From assembly GCA_002205965.3 (NCBI GenBank), contig NADL03000669.1, positions 744,001 through 808,000 of the forward strand: a stretch of DNA of 64,000 nt, written 5' to 3'. This document shows positions 53,073 to 61,789 of this stretch, in pieces. Position numbers and translations under genes: made by a program. Source of the DNA: Kappaphycus alvarezii (taxonomy: Eukaryota; Rhodophyta; Florideophyceae; Gigartinales; Solieriaceae). Positions within the stretch are counted from its first letter, which is position 1; every line of letters begins with the position of its first letter. The notes beneath the pieces are model-generated. The model did not search any database. It had not been told where the DNA came from and saw only the letters and a program-made list of their open reading frames with translations.

Positions 53073-54987
53073 TGTACAGGCTTGCTGGCAACCCATCGAC
53101 CGCGTATTTAAAATATTTGAAAATTTTTAAAGTTTCGAAATAGGGCTGAAATATTTCAAACAGTAACGCTGAAATACACCCCAAAACAACCGCTGTGGGG
53201 GCTTTCACGGTTTTTCAAGCTCGCGAAAATGGTACCTCTGATAAAAAATTGTCGCACAATTTTTGCTCACTGTATTCGATATGCAAAACCATTTAAATAG
53301 TTTTCCAATACTTCGAAAATTATTTTTCAAATTTTCACACGGGGAACGAACGCTTGGTGTCATTTTGTGTGCCTCTAGACTTCTTTAGTGCCAAAAGGGA
53401 TGCTTCCAAAAGAGCTTCTGCAAAGCTTCTGGACGCATTGCACTAGAGGAAGCGTAATCAGTAAGGCCAGCAGGAGCTATTACAGACTTTAACTTCATGA
53501 TATGCTTCCTCTTGTGGTTATTATAAGCGAAAAGCTGTATCATATGACTACCGATATATCTTGGAATCCCTATGAGTGTACCCTCTATAACCCTGAAACT
53601 ATTACAGAGCCCATTATTCTTCGAACGAATCGCTTCTGCATAAAACCGAACGCTTTGTTACATAAAATTATTTCTTCAATCGAGAGTAAGAAGCGATTAT
53701 TTTGATTACCAAAAACCTCTTCAACCCCCAGAATATTTCGGATGACTGAGACACGTCCTTCCGGAACATGATTTCTAATTCTATCCATCGTTCTGGGCTT
53801 GCGATTAAACGTAGTCTGATGCATGTAAGCAACATTTCATTGACCCAGTATCGTTTTTTTTCGTTGGGCTTTGAGAGATCGACCACGCGGCGATTTTATG
53901 TACCAGTCCAACATGTATGCGATCCGCATTTGCTATCACTGATTCAGTTAATGCGAAGAATCAATATGTGGTAGTTCTTAAGCACTGTGAAATTATTTGC
54001 AGTGGCAAAGATAGTTGCAGAAGTTGCAAACGATAATTATGGCGAGAGCTGACGGTTTCTAACAACGAGAATAATTTCTTGCTTCCATTGCACTGAGCCC
54101 CTCTTGCGTGCAGTCTTAGAGATCCTTTATCCTTTTCTAGTTCTGTTCAGGTTCTTGAGGATGCGGTGACTCCTGTGGGATGCGAAACAGAGTTTAAGTA
54201 GGCAACTAGTGCTCAATTATCAAAGGAGGGAAATCGGGGTGCTTTACTGATTAGGGATGTAGGACAGCTATTTTCAATTACCAATTTCTCATTTCCACAG
54301 TATTACAACTCTAAATGGGTTCCAGCCAATCCATACATCTCAACAAAGAAACCCCCCTTTTCCCCCTCTTCTATTAGGTGCCTCCACTGCAATACCGTAC
54401 TCCCAGAAATTTAAAGGGTCGACGAAATCTGAAGTTAACACATGATCTAATAAAATACAGTATGATATCTTTGTAATAAAGTACAATACTGTGAAATTTA
54501 TTTGTGAAATTCCTAAGCGTAAACGTGCAATCTAGGAGAGGATTTGTTTCTTCGCGTTGTACTGTACTGTACGGAGAGAGAATCTTCACTCTTTTCTTAT
54601 CTTTTGAATGTACAGTATACAGTACTGCGATACTTCCATTGTGACAAAAGCAAACCTACAGTAACTGTAATCCGGGACTGTTAGATCCATTCCAATCCCT
54701 TTCCAACCCGCAACATCCCCACCTTCGCTCAAAAATTACAGCTATTCACTGCCAAATTTACTGTAAGCCCAATACCATGTCTACCAATCATGTCCGTGTG
54801 CGAAGCTCCCCATCACATCTGCTGCCGCTGTACCATGCGCGGGCTTCTTTTCAATACCACCACCACATTCACCCTTGCCCCAACAACAACCCATTGCTAC
54901 AATCCTCATCCGCACTGTTGACATCATCAGGACCCCCGAGCGCACAGGCTGCCTCTCCCGCGTCAGCAAATCGGGAACGTGAAAAGC
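53073..54987. other. Gene-poor stretch between the element and the host gene island
   Basis: Only short ORFs (53502-53705 +, 53585-53824 -, 53768-53974 +), none recognised. It contains repeat B copy 2 (54225-54276) and TACTGTAC words at 54560-54573 and 54610-54628. The last 200 bp should contain the promoter of the next gene. Confidence 0.4.
54225..54276. repeat. Dispersed repeat B, copy 2
   Basis: The core GGGTGCTTTACTGATTAGGG matches the copy at 31891-31945. The differences are transitions, as expected from decay of two older copies. Confidence 0.7.
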
Positions 54988-55764
54988 ATGCAATCGCGAT
55001 CGGTACTACTGAGCATATCGCGGGTGGCACGTCTTGCTCAGCGTGTAAGGCGAGAATCATCGGGACTGACAGTTGCACGACGGTCACTTTGTGCGCAACC
55101 TGTGGTGAAGGAGGGTGGTGCGTCGTCATCCCAGGGGGAGCGGAAGGTAGCGTCAGGGGCGGGGGTGGAGGGTAGGGTTGCAGGTTCGGGTGAGAGTGGG
55201 GAACGGAAGGAGGAGGGGAGGGGGGCAGGGGTGATTCCGGATTTGGGGTCTACTTCTTTGGGGTTGGAGGATGGGGTGGTGGATGATCCGTTGAAATGGC
55301 GCAAGTTTGTATGGAAGTATGCGGGGGCTGTGTTGTTGTTTTTTGTGTCGTATAAGACTTTGCATTGGTATGTGGATCGGTTGGAGGCGGATGGGAAGAG
55401 GAGACGTGAGGAGATGGAGGAAGATCGGGAGGTTGCAAGGGAGTTGGAAAGGTCATGGGGGGGTCGGGGGGGAGGTGGAGGGGTGGGGGTAACGAGTGGG
55501 GATGCGAGGGTGATGGCGACAGCGGAGAATGCGCAGGATGCGGCTTTGCCGGCGTTGAGGATCTTTAATGAGGTGGAGGAGGGGAATGAGACGGTGTCGG
55601 AGTTGGATGAGTTGTATGTTTACCGGATCGAGTTGGAGAGAAAGTTGAAGGATTTGGAGGATGAAGGAGCGGGTAAGAGCGAGAAGGCGGAGGTGGAGGA
55701 GGAGCTTAGGGGATTGGGCAAGGAAATTGTGGACTTGGAGAAAAAGGAAACGGCAAAGTCGTAG
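54988..55764 (+). CDS. Probable mitochondrial single-span membrane protein with coiled coil
   Basis: I choose the ATG at 54988 (258 residues); the longer frame would start at GTG. The N-terminus (MQSRSVLLSISRVARLAQRV, with RR, SS and further arginines, no acidic residues for about 35 positions) is a typical mitochondrial presequence. A low-complexity Gly/Glu linker follows. After KWRKFVWKYAGA comes a single hydrophobic span around VLLFFVSYKTLHWYV (about residues 111-128), and then an acidic/basic segment predicted as coiled coil. A Gly-rich insert is followed by a second helical stretch (ELERKLKDLEDEGAGKSEKA) near the end. I do not recognise the family. The architecture suits an inner-membrane assembly or tethering factor, but that is a guess. 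It is intronless and starts a plus-strand host gene island. Confidence 0.65.
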   Translation: MQSRSVLLSISRVARLAQRVRRESSGLTVARRSLCAQPVVKEGGASSSQGERKVASGAGVEGRVAGSGESGERKEEGRGAGVIPDLGSTSLGLEDGVVDDPLKWRKFVWKYAGAVLLFFVSYKTLHWYVDRLEADGKRRREEMEEDREVARELERSWGGRGGGGGVGVTSGDARVMATAENAQDAALPALRIFNEVEEGNETVSELDELYVYRIELERKLKDLEDEGAGKSEKAEVEEELRGLGKEIVDLEKKETAKS

Positions 55765-56248
55765 ACTGGAGAGTTTGGTTTTCCAAATGGTGTTGTATGT
55801 TTGATAGGAGAGTGAAGAGAATGAGTGTGTTGCGGCATGTGAATCGAATTTGTTGGGCGGAGCGGAGTGTAGTCTGGGTGTGGCAGGGTGGGCAAGACTG
55901 CTTTGCAAAGCGGAAGGATGGAAGCGGGCGTGTGGATCTGCCTCAGCGTCAATGCAGGACGCCCGTGTCTTGGAACGGCTTGTAGCATGAAAAAGCCTTA
56001 CGCTTTAAGCAAAGCGTGATTTTGTTTTTTGTTTTTTGTCATTAAATTCAAGCGTCTCGACAAAGATGCCTCAAGCAGTACTACTGAAGGCCCAATCGGG
56101 AATTCTCTGTTGCATCGTCGTTGCAATCTGGTTCACTCTGCGGACGTCCCAATCCTCATTCTCGACACCCTCTTCTGTCGCCAGCATCGCTCCTCGCCCC
56201 GACCCGTAATTTGCCCCGACCATTTGCAACCCCTAAACGGCAAGCCCA
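55765..56248. other. Intergenic region within the host island
   Basis: This 484-bp stretch holds the 3' region of the mitochondrial protein gene and the promoter of the LYR gene. A T-rich run (56020-56040) and no recognised element. Confidence 0.4.
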
Positions 56249-56728
56249 ATGTCGCATCGCAGCAAAATCCTGTCCATGTATCGCCGAGTGCTCCGCATCT
56301 CCAAAACATGTACGTCCCAAAATCTCCTTCCGCACAACCTCCCACCACCTTCAACCGTCCATGTTCCCACGACTAACCTGACCGCACCCCCACTTTCCAC
56401 TCCCCACCACACAGGGCAACCCGTGAGTGAACGCAACTATATAGTAAACGAGCTACGAACTCTAGTGGGTCAGAACCGACACCTAACGCAAGCCGACGCC
56501 ATCGAAGCCAAGATTGCCGAGTTTGAAAGTCGAATCGAGACTGGCGTGCATTACAAGATCCCTTACCCGCGGCCGATCAATGTGGTGCCAGGGGCGACAG
56601 GGAAGCGCCCGGAGACGGTCACTCCAGTTTATTTGCATTCTTATCAGAGACGGGGGGAAGAAATGCAGGCGGAAGACAGAGCTAGGGGGGTTAGGAAAGG
56701 GGGGAAGTTGCCGATTTATGAGGAATAG
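56249..56728 (+). CDS. LYR-motif (Complex1_LYR) protein with one 105-bp intron
   Basis: LYR proteins are small helical mitochondrial adaptors that work with acyl-ACP and help build respiratory complexes or iron-sulfur proteins. The first exon starts at ATG 56249 and carries MYRRVLRISK, a variant of the L-Y-R motif. The frame is open through 56310-56414, but that segment begins GTACGT, contains CTAACCTGACC near its end, and closes in CACACAG. Removing it joins ISKT to QPVSERNYIVNELRTL through a new tryptophan codon and restores the normal spacing of the fold. Downstream the protein has QADAIEAKIAEFESRIETGV then HYKIPYPRP, a tail seen in one LYR subgroup. The spliced product is 124 residues. 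The segment is a multiple of three, so retention would give a 159-residue protein. The exact LYRM member is not determined. Confidence 0.75.
   Translation: MSHRSKILSMYRRVLRISKTCTSQNLLPHNLPPPSTVHVPTTNLTAPPLSTPHHTGQPVSERNYIVNELRTLVGQNRHLTQADAIEAKIAEFESRIETGVHYKIPYPRPINVVPGATGKRPETVTPVYLHSYQRRGEEMQAEDRARGVRKGGKLPIYEE
56310..56414 (+). other. Predicted 105-bp intron of the LYR gene
   Basis: Donor GTACGT at 56310, probable branch site CTAAC about 40 bases before the acceptor, pyrimidine-rich tract and acceptor ACACAG ending at 56414. It contains no in-frame stop, so only homology reveals it. The only well-supported intron in the window. Confidence 0.7.
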
Positions 56729-56998
56729 GGGAAGGGGTGAACTGTAATGTTTTCTGTAAACAAGTAGGTTTTGACAAGGCTGTCCACTGTGCATACTGTG
56801 CTTGGCTGAGTGGCTTGTTCCCGAGTTGAGCCACACTTTGATTGCAAAACTAAACATGGTGCCATTCTCAACAACTCATTTAGTCGAAAGCGTGCACCAT
56901 CCAAATTATCTAGTTCAGTGCTGTGACGACCAGTCGCTCGTGTCCCCTTCTAACATCCCCCCTATCTCCCATTCTCCGGTTCCTCATTTCCCCACATC

Positions 56999-57430
56999 AT
57001 GAGAGCTTCACCCCCTCCCGACCCTCCCTACCCTTCCGCCACCCGCCAGCCCTCCGTCAAACTCCCGGGTGCAGCCAGTCTTTACGAGCAACTCGACAAA
57101 CTCGTCCTTGTTTGCCTGCGCGATGGTCGCAACTTCTTTGGCTGGCTTCGTTCTTTCGATCAATACGCAAATCTCATACTCGATAACACCGTTGAACGTC
57201 TTTCAGTCGACGATTCCTACGCCGACATCCCCATCGGTATGTTTATCATCCGTGGCGAAAATGTTATGCTCTTGGGTCAAGTCGATGAAGACAAGGAACT
57301 CAAGGTCGCTGCCAATATGAAGCAAGTTACTGAGTCTGAAATTCGTAGGGCCCTCGCTCTTGCCAAGGACGATCGCGCCGCAGTCAGCAAAGGGGACACG
57401 CTGGAATGGCCCATTCCGGAAGACCATTAG
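56999..57430 (+). CDS. LSM1: LSM1, subunit of the cytoplasmic LSM1-7 ring
   Basis: LSM1 gives the LSM1-7 ring its cytoplasmic role in mRNA decapping and 5'-3' decay. The protein is 143 residues from ATG 56999, close to the usual size. Sm1 lies around residues 28-63 (LDKLVLVCLRDGRNFFGWLR, then FDQYANLIL) and Sm2 around 78-95 (PIGMFIIRGENVMLLGQVD). The pair DQ-ANL with RGENV-LLG is typical of LSM1 and separates it from LSM8. A helical C-terminal extension characteristic of LSM1 follows. It is intronless. Its upstream neighbour is the LYR gene, 270 bp away, in the same direction. A reverse transcriptase fragment in antisense begins only 39 bp after its stop codon. Confidence 0.95.
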   Translation: MRASPPPDPPYPSATRQPSVKLPGAASLYEQLDKLVLVCLRDGRNFFGWLRSFDQYANLILDNTVERLSVDDSYADIPIGMFIIRGENVMLLGQVDEDKELKVAANMKQVTESEIRRALALAKDDRAAVSKGDTLEWPIPEDH

Positions 57431-57468
57431 CCTACCACACCTCATTTACCATAACCATTTCGCCACAA

Positions 57469-58360
57469 TCATCCGCCACACTCAGCCCCAGACCGAGTAG
57501 CGATCCCTACTTGCAGCGGTTGGAGGTATTGGGCGGCCTTCGAAGATACTCTCTTCATAAGCCAGCTTCCAGTCAGCCGACGGAGAGTTTCACCCACAGC
57601 AATCGGCCTTGGCGTGTTATCATTTTTTGCCAGTAGTGTACGAGGGGCTCCGGCGATCCACAGGGATAGTGAGACTGGGGCTTTGCCTGTTGCCAGGATG
57701 TTTACCACTCGTGTGGGCGCTGCCAAGGAGCCAGAAGTACCCGAAGATGATGGGACTCGTACCAGTTCTGCAAGGTGGCATGGCCGCAGACCCGAACCGC
57801 TGGGGAGGAGCCCGGTTTGAAGCGCCTGATGGCTCCAAGAACTTCCTCCGTGGTAATCTGTGGAAGGTTGGGGGCGCCGTGGGTGCGGTGTTGGCAGCCG
57901 TCTCGGTTTCCGGGGGTTGTTGTGGGTGCGTTTGGAGGAGTGTTTCGACGACGCCGGGGGTAGCCGGTAGTACTCCCAGTGACCGTATTGCCTGTGCCGC
58001 CTTTCCATGGGCACCGTCCTTGGCCAATTTTTTCGCTCGTCTGATATTGGCCTGTATTTATTCGGGATAAGACTGTGCTGACTCGTTGCAAGCAGTTGAC
58101 AGTCGCACCGCTTGCTCCCATAGGGTCTGGTACTGTCCTGCGTTCCATAACTCTACCCCCTGCTTCATTTTCTCAGAGACGGAATACAGGCGCCTTTCTG
58201 TGGTGCAGGAGTCGAGGCAAGAAACGATCGCTAACATAAACTTCGGGAACAAGAACAGTTTCAGTAACGCCTGCGCGACACGGGGGTATGTGGCGTGACA
58301 AGCTTGTGCCGCGTCAATCATAGCCACAGCGTTAGCCTCGGACCGGCACCCTCGAAACAT
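57469..58360 (-). pseudogene. Fragment of a second reverse transcriptase (5' and early RT region only)
   Basis: Three minus-strand frames (58360-58058, 58148-57702, 58014-57469) form one broken gene. The first has NAGQYQTLWEQA, the second TTEEVLGAIRRFKPGSSPAV, and the third ILATGKAPVSLSLWIAGAPR followed by RPIAVGETLRRLTGSWLMKR and YLQPLQVGIATRSGAE. This is the pre-RT region and RT motifs 1-2 of a retroelement akin to, but distinct from, the one at 19324-21549. The palm aspartates and everything downstream are absent: the sequence runs into the LSM1 3' region. Loss of the 3' part is unusual for non-LTR insertions, which are normally cut at the 5' end, so a later deletion or rearrangement is likely. 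Confidence 0.75.
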
Positions 58361-58654
58361 TGCTGGGATATGCGTAATAGTGGGGACGTGTGTCGAGAAC
58401 AGTTGGTCAGCCGTAGGCTGCGGTTACGTAGGGGTTTCCGACGAGATGCGTTCTTGTGGTGTGGTCGCCTTGGGCGCAGGCTCATCTGGAATCAGGATTG
58501 GTTCAGGCGCAGTGTCCGTCCGAGCGTCTTGACATCTCTCATACTAGTCTCCAAGTGCCGTAAAGTTATCATCAGCAAAGTTTAGTGCACTACATCGTAT
58601 TGTCCGCTTCAAGCCGCAGTAACCACTTGGTTTTCATAAAACAAGGCTAGCAAC

Positions 58655-58700
58655 TGTAAGTACTGTACAGTGCATTTTGGTACAATACAATACAGTGCAG
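58655..58700. repeat. TACTGTACAGTG cluster upstream of MiaB
   Basis: The words GTAAGTACTGTACAGTGC and ACAATACAGTGCAGTACTG lie 115-160 bp before the MiaB ATG. This is the closest of the dispersed GTAC palindromes to a host gene start and so could lie in its promoter or 5' untranslated region. Confidence 0.6.
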
Positions 58701-58813
58701 TACTGAGTAGTGCAGCATATCTTTGGGCTCAATTGATCTCCCTTTCCTGCCGCCACCCGCCCCCTTCCGCCTCATCCCGTCGTCAGTTCGTCAAGGCATC
58801 GCATTTGCTACGA

Positions 58814-60748
58814 ATGGCTTTCCTCACGTCCACCTTCACCCCATCCTTCGACGTGTACCGCCCGAATCTCACACCCCTTCCTCCTCCCTCCACCGTGCCA
58901 CAACAGACGCATCCTTTCCCATCCCCACGCGCCGTCCTCGAACATCCCGAACCCATCCCTAAACCAAAACGCAAATTTCTACCAGGAGAGCCCGGTCATC
59001 GTTTCCACGAGTATTCCCCTCAACAAATCGAGGCGGTTCGCATCCGCCATTGTCTTCTTCACACTGAAGACCTCGCCAAACACGTTTTATCACTAGTCGT
59101 CTCCCGCAAAGCCACATTGGCACAACTTGCAAAAAGTCTCTCAACCTGTTCTGCAAGTAAGGCCTCTGGTGGTGATTTGGGCTGGTGGTGGAATAACGAG
59201 ACGCTTCCGCAGGACATTCCGCAATTCGGTATCAACGACCGCCTGCTTGGCGCCGCCTTGACAACTCGTCCGAACAAGGTCGATATCGTGCAAACCGACC
59301 TTGGCTGGCATGTTTATATCGTCGAGGAGGCTCGCCATGTACTAAGTACAAAGCATGAGCGCACTCCATGGAAGGCAAATCCGAACCGCACTAGCCCAGA
59401 TGATGCCTTTCCCGAGCCGCTTCATCGCTCCTATGCCATGCAAACTTTGGGATGTCAGATGAATCGCTCCGATTCCGAGCGAATGGCCGGCGAGTTGGAG
59501 CGCTTGGGCTACTCGCCCATTGATGATCCCTTCCGAGCATCGGTCCTGGTTTTGAATACTTGCAACATTCGTGAGCGTGCCGAAAGTAAGGTGTATAGTT
59601 ACATTGGGCGGCATGTTGAACGGAAGAGGAAATTCCCACACCAGGTTACCTTGGCTGTGGCGGGATGCGTGGCTCAACAGGAGGGTGAAAAGATGCTGAG
59701 GAGGATTCCGGAACTGGACTTGGTCTTTGGGCCTCAATATGCAAACCGTCTGGGCGATTTGCTGCAGGATGTAGAGCGGAATCAGTGTCAGGTTGCCGCC
59801 ACAGACCCTGTCCATGTTATGGAAGACATATCAAAGCCGAGACGGGAGTCGACTGTTACCGCGTGGGTTAATGTCATGTACGGATGCGGAGAGAATTGCA
59901 CATTCTGCACTGTTGGTAATGTCGTCAGAACCGTTGAACAAAGTCGTACAATGGACGCTATTCGGAGCGAGGTGCAACAGATTGCCGATGCAGGCATTCG
60001 TGAGGTGGTTCTGCTGGGCCAGAACATCGACGCCTACGGGAGAGATATGCACCCCAGAGGAAAGTTTTCCGACTTGCTGCGTTTCATACATGATGTTGAT
60101 GGTATCGATCGTATTCGCTTTACGACAAGCCATCCTAGGTATATCACCCAGAATCTTGTCAATGCTTGCGCGGAGCTACCAAAAATTATGCCGTTTTTCC
60201 ACATTCCTCCCCAGAGCGGAAGTAACAAAGTGCTCAAAGAAATGCGAAGAGGATACGGGGTGGACAAATACAAGCTTGTCGTCAAGCGAATCCGAGACGC
60301 CATTCCTGATGCCGCCATATGTGGGGACATGATCGTGGGATTTCCGGGAGAAACTGAGGAAGAGTTTCAAGAGTCGCTTCAGTTGATGGAGGACATCAAA
60401 TTCGACGTGATGAACACAGCCGCGTATTCGCGGCGTCCGAACACGCCGGCAGCTGCGATGGAAAACCAAGTGGCGGAGCCTGTAAAATCGGATCGACTCG
60501 CTCGTATGAATGAGGTTGTGGGAAGGCATGCGGAGGAGCGGAGTCAGCGTTACTTAGAAAGAGTAGAGCATGTACTAGTGGAGGGACTGAATCCAAGAGA
60601 CTCAAGTCAAGTAGTAGGCCGCAATCCGAACAATCGACCGGTGATTCTCGAAGGCTCTAGTGATCTGAAAGGGAAAATTGTAGCAGTCAAAATTACGCAC
60701 GCATTTCCGTTCTCTCTCAAAGGGGTTCAAGTTGGTGAGCCGTACTGA
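58814..60748 (+). CDS. miaB: MiaB-type tRNA methylthiotransferase with an N-terminal parvulin-like domain
   Basis: MiaB adds a methylthio group to N6-isopentenyladenosine at tRNA position 37 using radical SAM chemistry. I start at ATG 58814 (644 residues); the longer frame begins at a GTG inside a repeat. The first 65 or so residues are Pro/Ser/Thr-rich and could be a plastid or mitochondrial transit peptide. Residues about 75-175 (RIRHCLLHTEDLAKHVLSLV, then SKASGGDLGWWW and TDLGWHVYIVEEAR) match a parvulin-type prolyl isomerase. The MiaB N-terminal domain has the three cluster cysteines C214 (GCQMN), C250 (NTCNIRE) and C285 (GCVAQQEG). The radical SAM motif is C358-x3-C362-x2-C365 (CGENCTFC), and a TRAM domain ends the protein. 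The usual P-Y-T-R-G after the third cysteine is TVGNVVR, as in organelle-type enzymes. It is intronless. Confidence 0.9.
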   Translation: MAFLTSTFTPSFDVYRPNLTPLPPPSTVPQQTHPFPSPRAVLEHPEPIPKPKRKFLPGEPGHRFHEYSPQQIEAVRIRHCLLHTEDLAKHVLSLVVSRKATLAQLAKSLSTCSASKASGGDLGWWWNNETLPQDIPQFGINDRLLGAALTTRPNKVDIVQTDLGWHVYIVEEARHVLSTKHERTPWKANPNRTSPDDAFPEPLHRSYAMQTLGCQMNRSDSERMAGELERLGYSPIDDPFRASVLVLNTCNIRERAESKVYSYIGRHVERKRKFPHQVTLAVAGCVAQQEGEKMLRRIPELDLVFGPQYANRLGDLLQDVERNQCQVAATDPVHVMEDISKPRRESTVTAWVNVMYGCGENCTFCTVGNVVRTVEQSRTMDAIRSEVQQIADAGIREVVLLGQNIDAYGRDMHPRGKFSDLLRFIHDVDGIDRIRFTTSHPRYITQNLVNACAELPKIMPFFHIPPQSGSNKVLKEMRRGYGVDKYKLVVKRIRDAIPDAAICGDMIVGFPGETEEEFQESLQLMEDIKFDVMNTAAYSRRPNTPAAAMENQVAEPVKSDRLARMNEVVGRHAEERSQRYLERVEHVLVEGLNPRDSSQVVGRNPNNRPVILEGSSDLKGKIVAVKITHAFPFSLKGVQVGEPY

Positions 60749-61439
60749 GACGACATGGACATATTTGAATTGGCTGACAGTAAAGCACACTTCCCGTAGC
60801 TTAGAAAAGTCACAGTTAGGTTGAAACAAGAGAGGAACATGGTCTTTGCTCCATCTGAAAAGCGATACCTCTAATCCACTATTCATGGCATCTCCTTCAT
60901 CCATTCAAGCCTTAGATAGTGCAATGACCTATCGCCTCACGGCCCTTCACCCGTTCAAGACGACAGTGACACCAGAAACAGATAAATTCATAATCATCTG
61001 GATGTGGAGGATCCGAACGCAGTAGCTGCAACCCGCTAGCATTAGACGAGGTCAACGGTCGCTAAACTTGTTTCACTTTTCACCAAAGCCATCTCGCATC
61101 AATTGACTTCCGCGTCAATTCTTGCTCAAACCAAAAAAGGCACAGCCTCATTTCTATTCGAGGGCATCGCATTCCTACGTCCTGTCGAGATCGAGTACAA
61201 ATCCAAAACGTCGTTAACATGTCTTTGTTCGTTAGTAAACCACCGAGGAGCGTTCAACGCAGGCCTCTTGCAACCTGTTTCTCCAATTCACCGAGGAGTA
61301 CCTGCGTTCGATTGATAGAATCCAACAGCTTCCCAATTGCAAACATCTCGGACACGTCTAAACTCCTCAAAATCACTCGCCCTCCCAAAAGGTTTTACGC
61401 GGCTGTCGGGTCGCATGCGTCGCGCTCAACTGTTCCCGT
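60749..61439. other. Region downstream of MiaB without a recognised gene
   Basis: It holds the MiaB 3' region. ORFs at 61103-61315 and 61219-61443 (+) are basic and serine-rich (RSVQRRPLATCFSNSPRST) and could be the start of a gene continued at 61440, but frames do not join without a shift. Confidence 0.3.
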
Positions 61440-61766
61440 GTGAGTGGGGTGCCAGTGCTATTGCAGAGATTCCGGGTGCGATTGGAGGCAAGGAAATTGC
61501 CGAAAGCAATGAGCACTGGGATGCCCCGTGACCCCTGTGGAACCCTGGCGGCCGCCGAGAAAGGGGTCCTCATCGTATTCCTGGAGGGGCCGTCGGATCA
61601 CTTTGTGGTGGTGGATGCAAACCGGAAGCTGGTCTGGGATAGCATAGATCCCTGGCCGTTGCGTTCCTCAGTGCGGACGCTGAACCGCTGTGGAGAGGGT
61701 AATGGGGTGAAGGGAGTGTCGGCGAGCGTAACGTTTGCTCTGTGTTACTTTTGGTTAGGACGGTAA
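61440..61766 (+). other. Unidentified ORF, possible peptidase-like fragment
   Basis: The frame contains GVLIVFLEGPSDHFVVVDAN and then RKLVWDSIDPWPL and a cysteine further on. The order G-x-x-x-V-x-L...H-x-x-x-V-D...[IV]-x-D resembles the catalytic-histidine half of papain-fold domains often carried by algal and oomycete elements. The N-terminal cysteine half is absent in this frame. The GC-richer composition contrasts with the AT-rich copia fragment that follows. Confidence 0.25.
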
Positions 61767-61789
61767 GCAAAGGGCTGTTGTGCCTTACA

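Noticed and set aside
54777..55175. A 132-codon ORF overlapping the start of the mitochondrial protein gene in another frame
   Set aside because: It ends in Gly-rich low-complexity sequence dictated by the real gene's composition; its cysteines do not form a known motif.
56029..56376. Pro/His-rich ORFs ahead of and across the LYR gene
   Set aside because: They are frame shadows of the LYR gene and its intron with no homology of their own.
58670..58813. A longer MiaB N-terminus starting at a GTG
   Set aside because: It would translate the TACAGTGCAGTAC repeat and needs a non-ATG start; the ATG at 58814 follows directly and fits.
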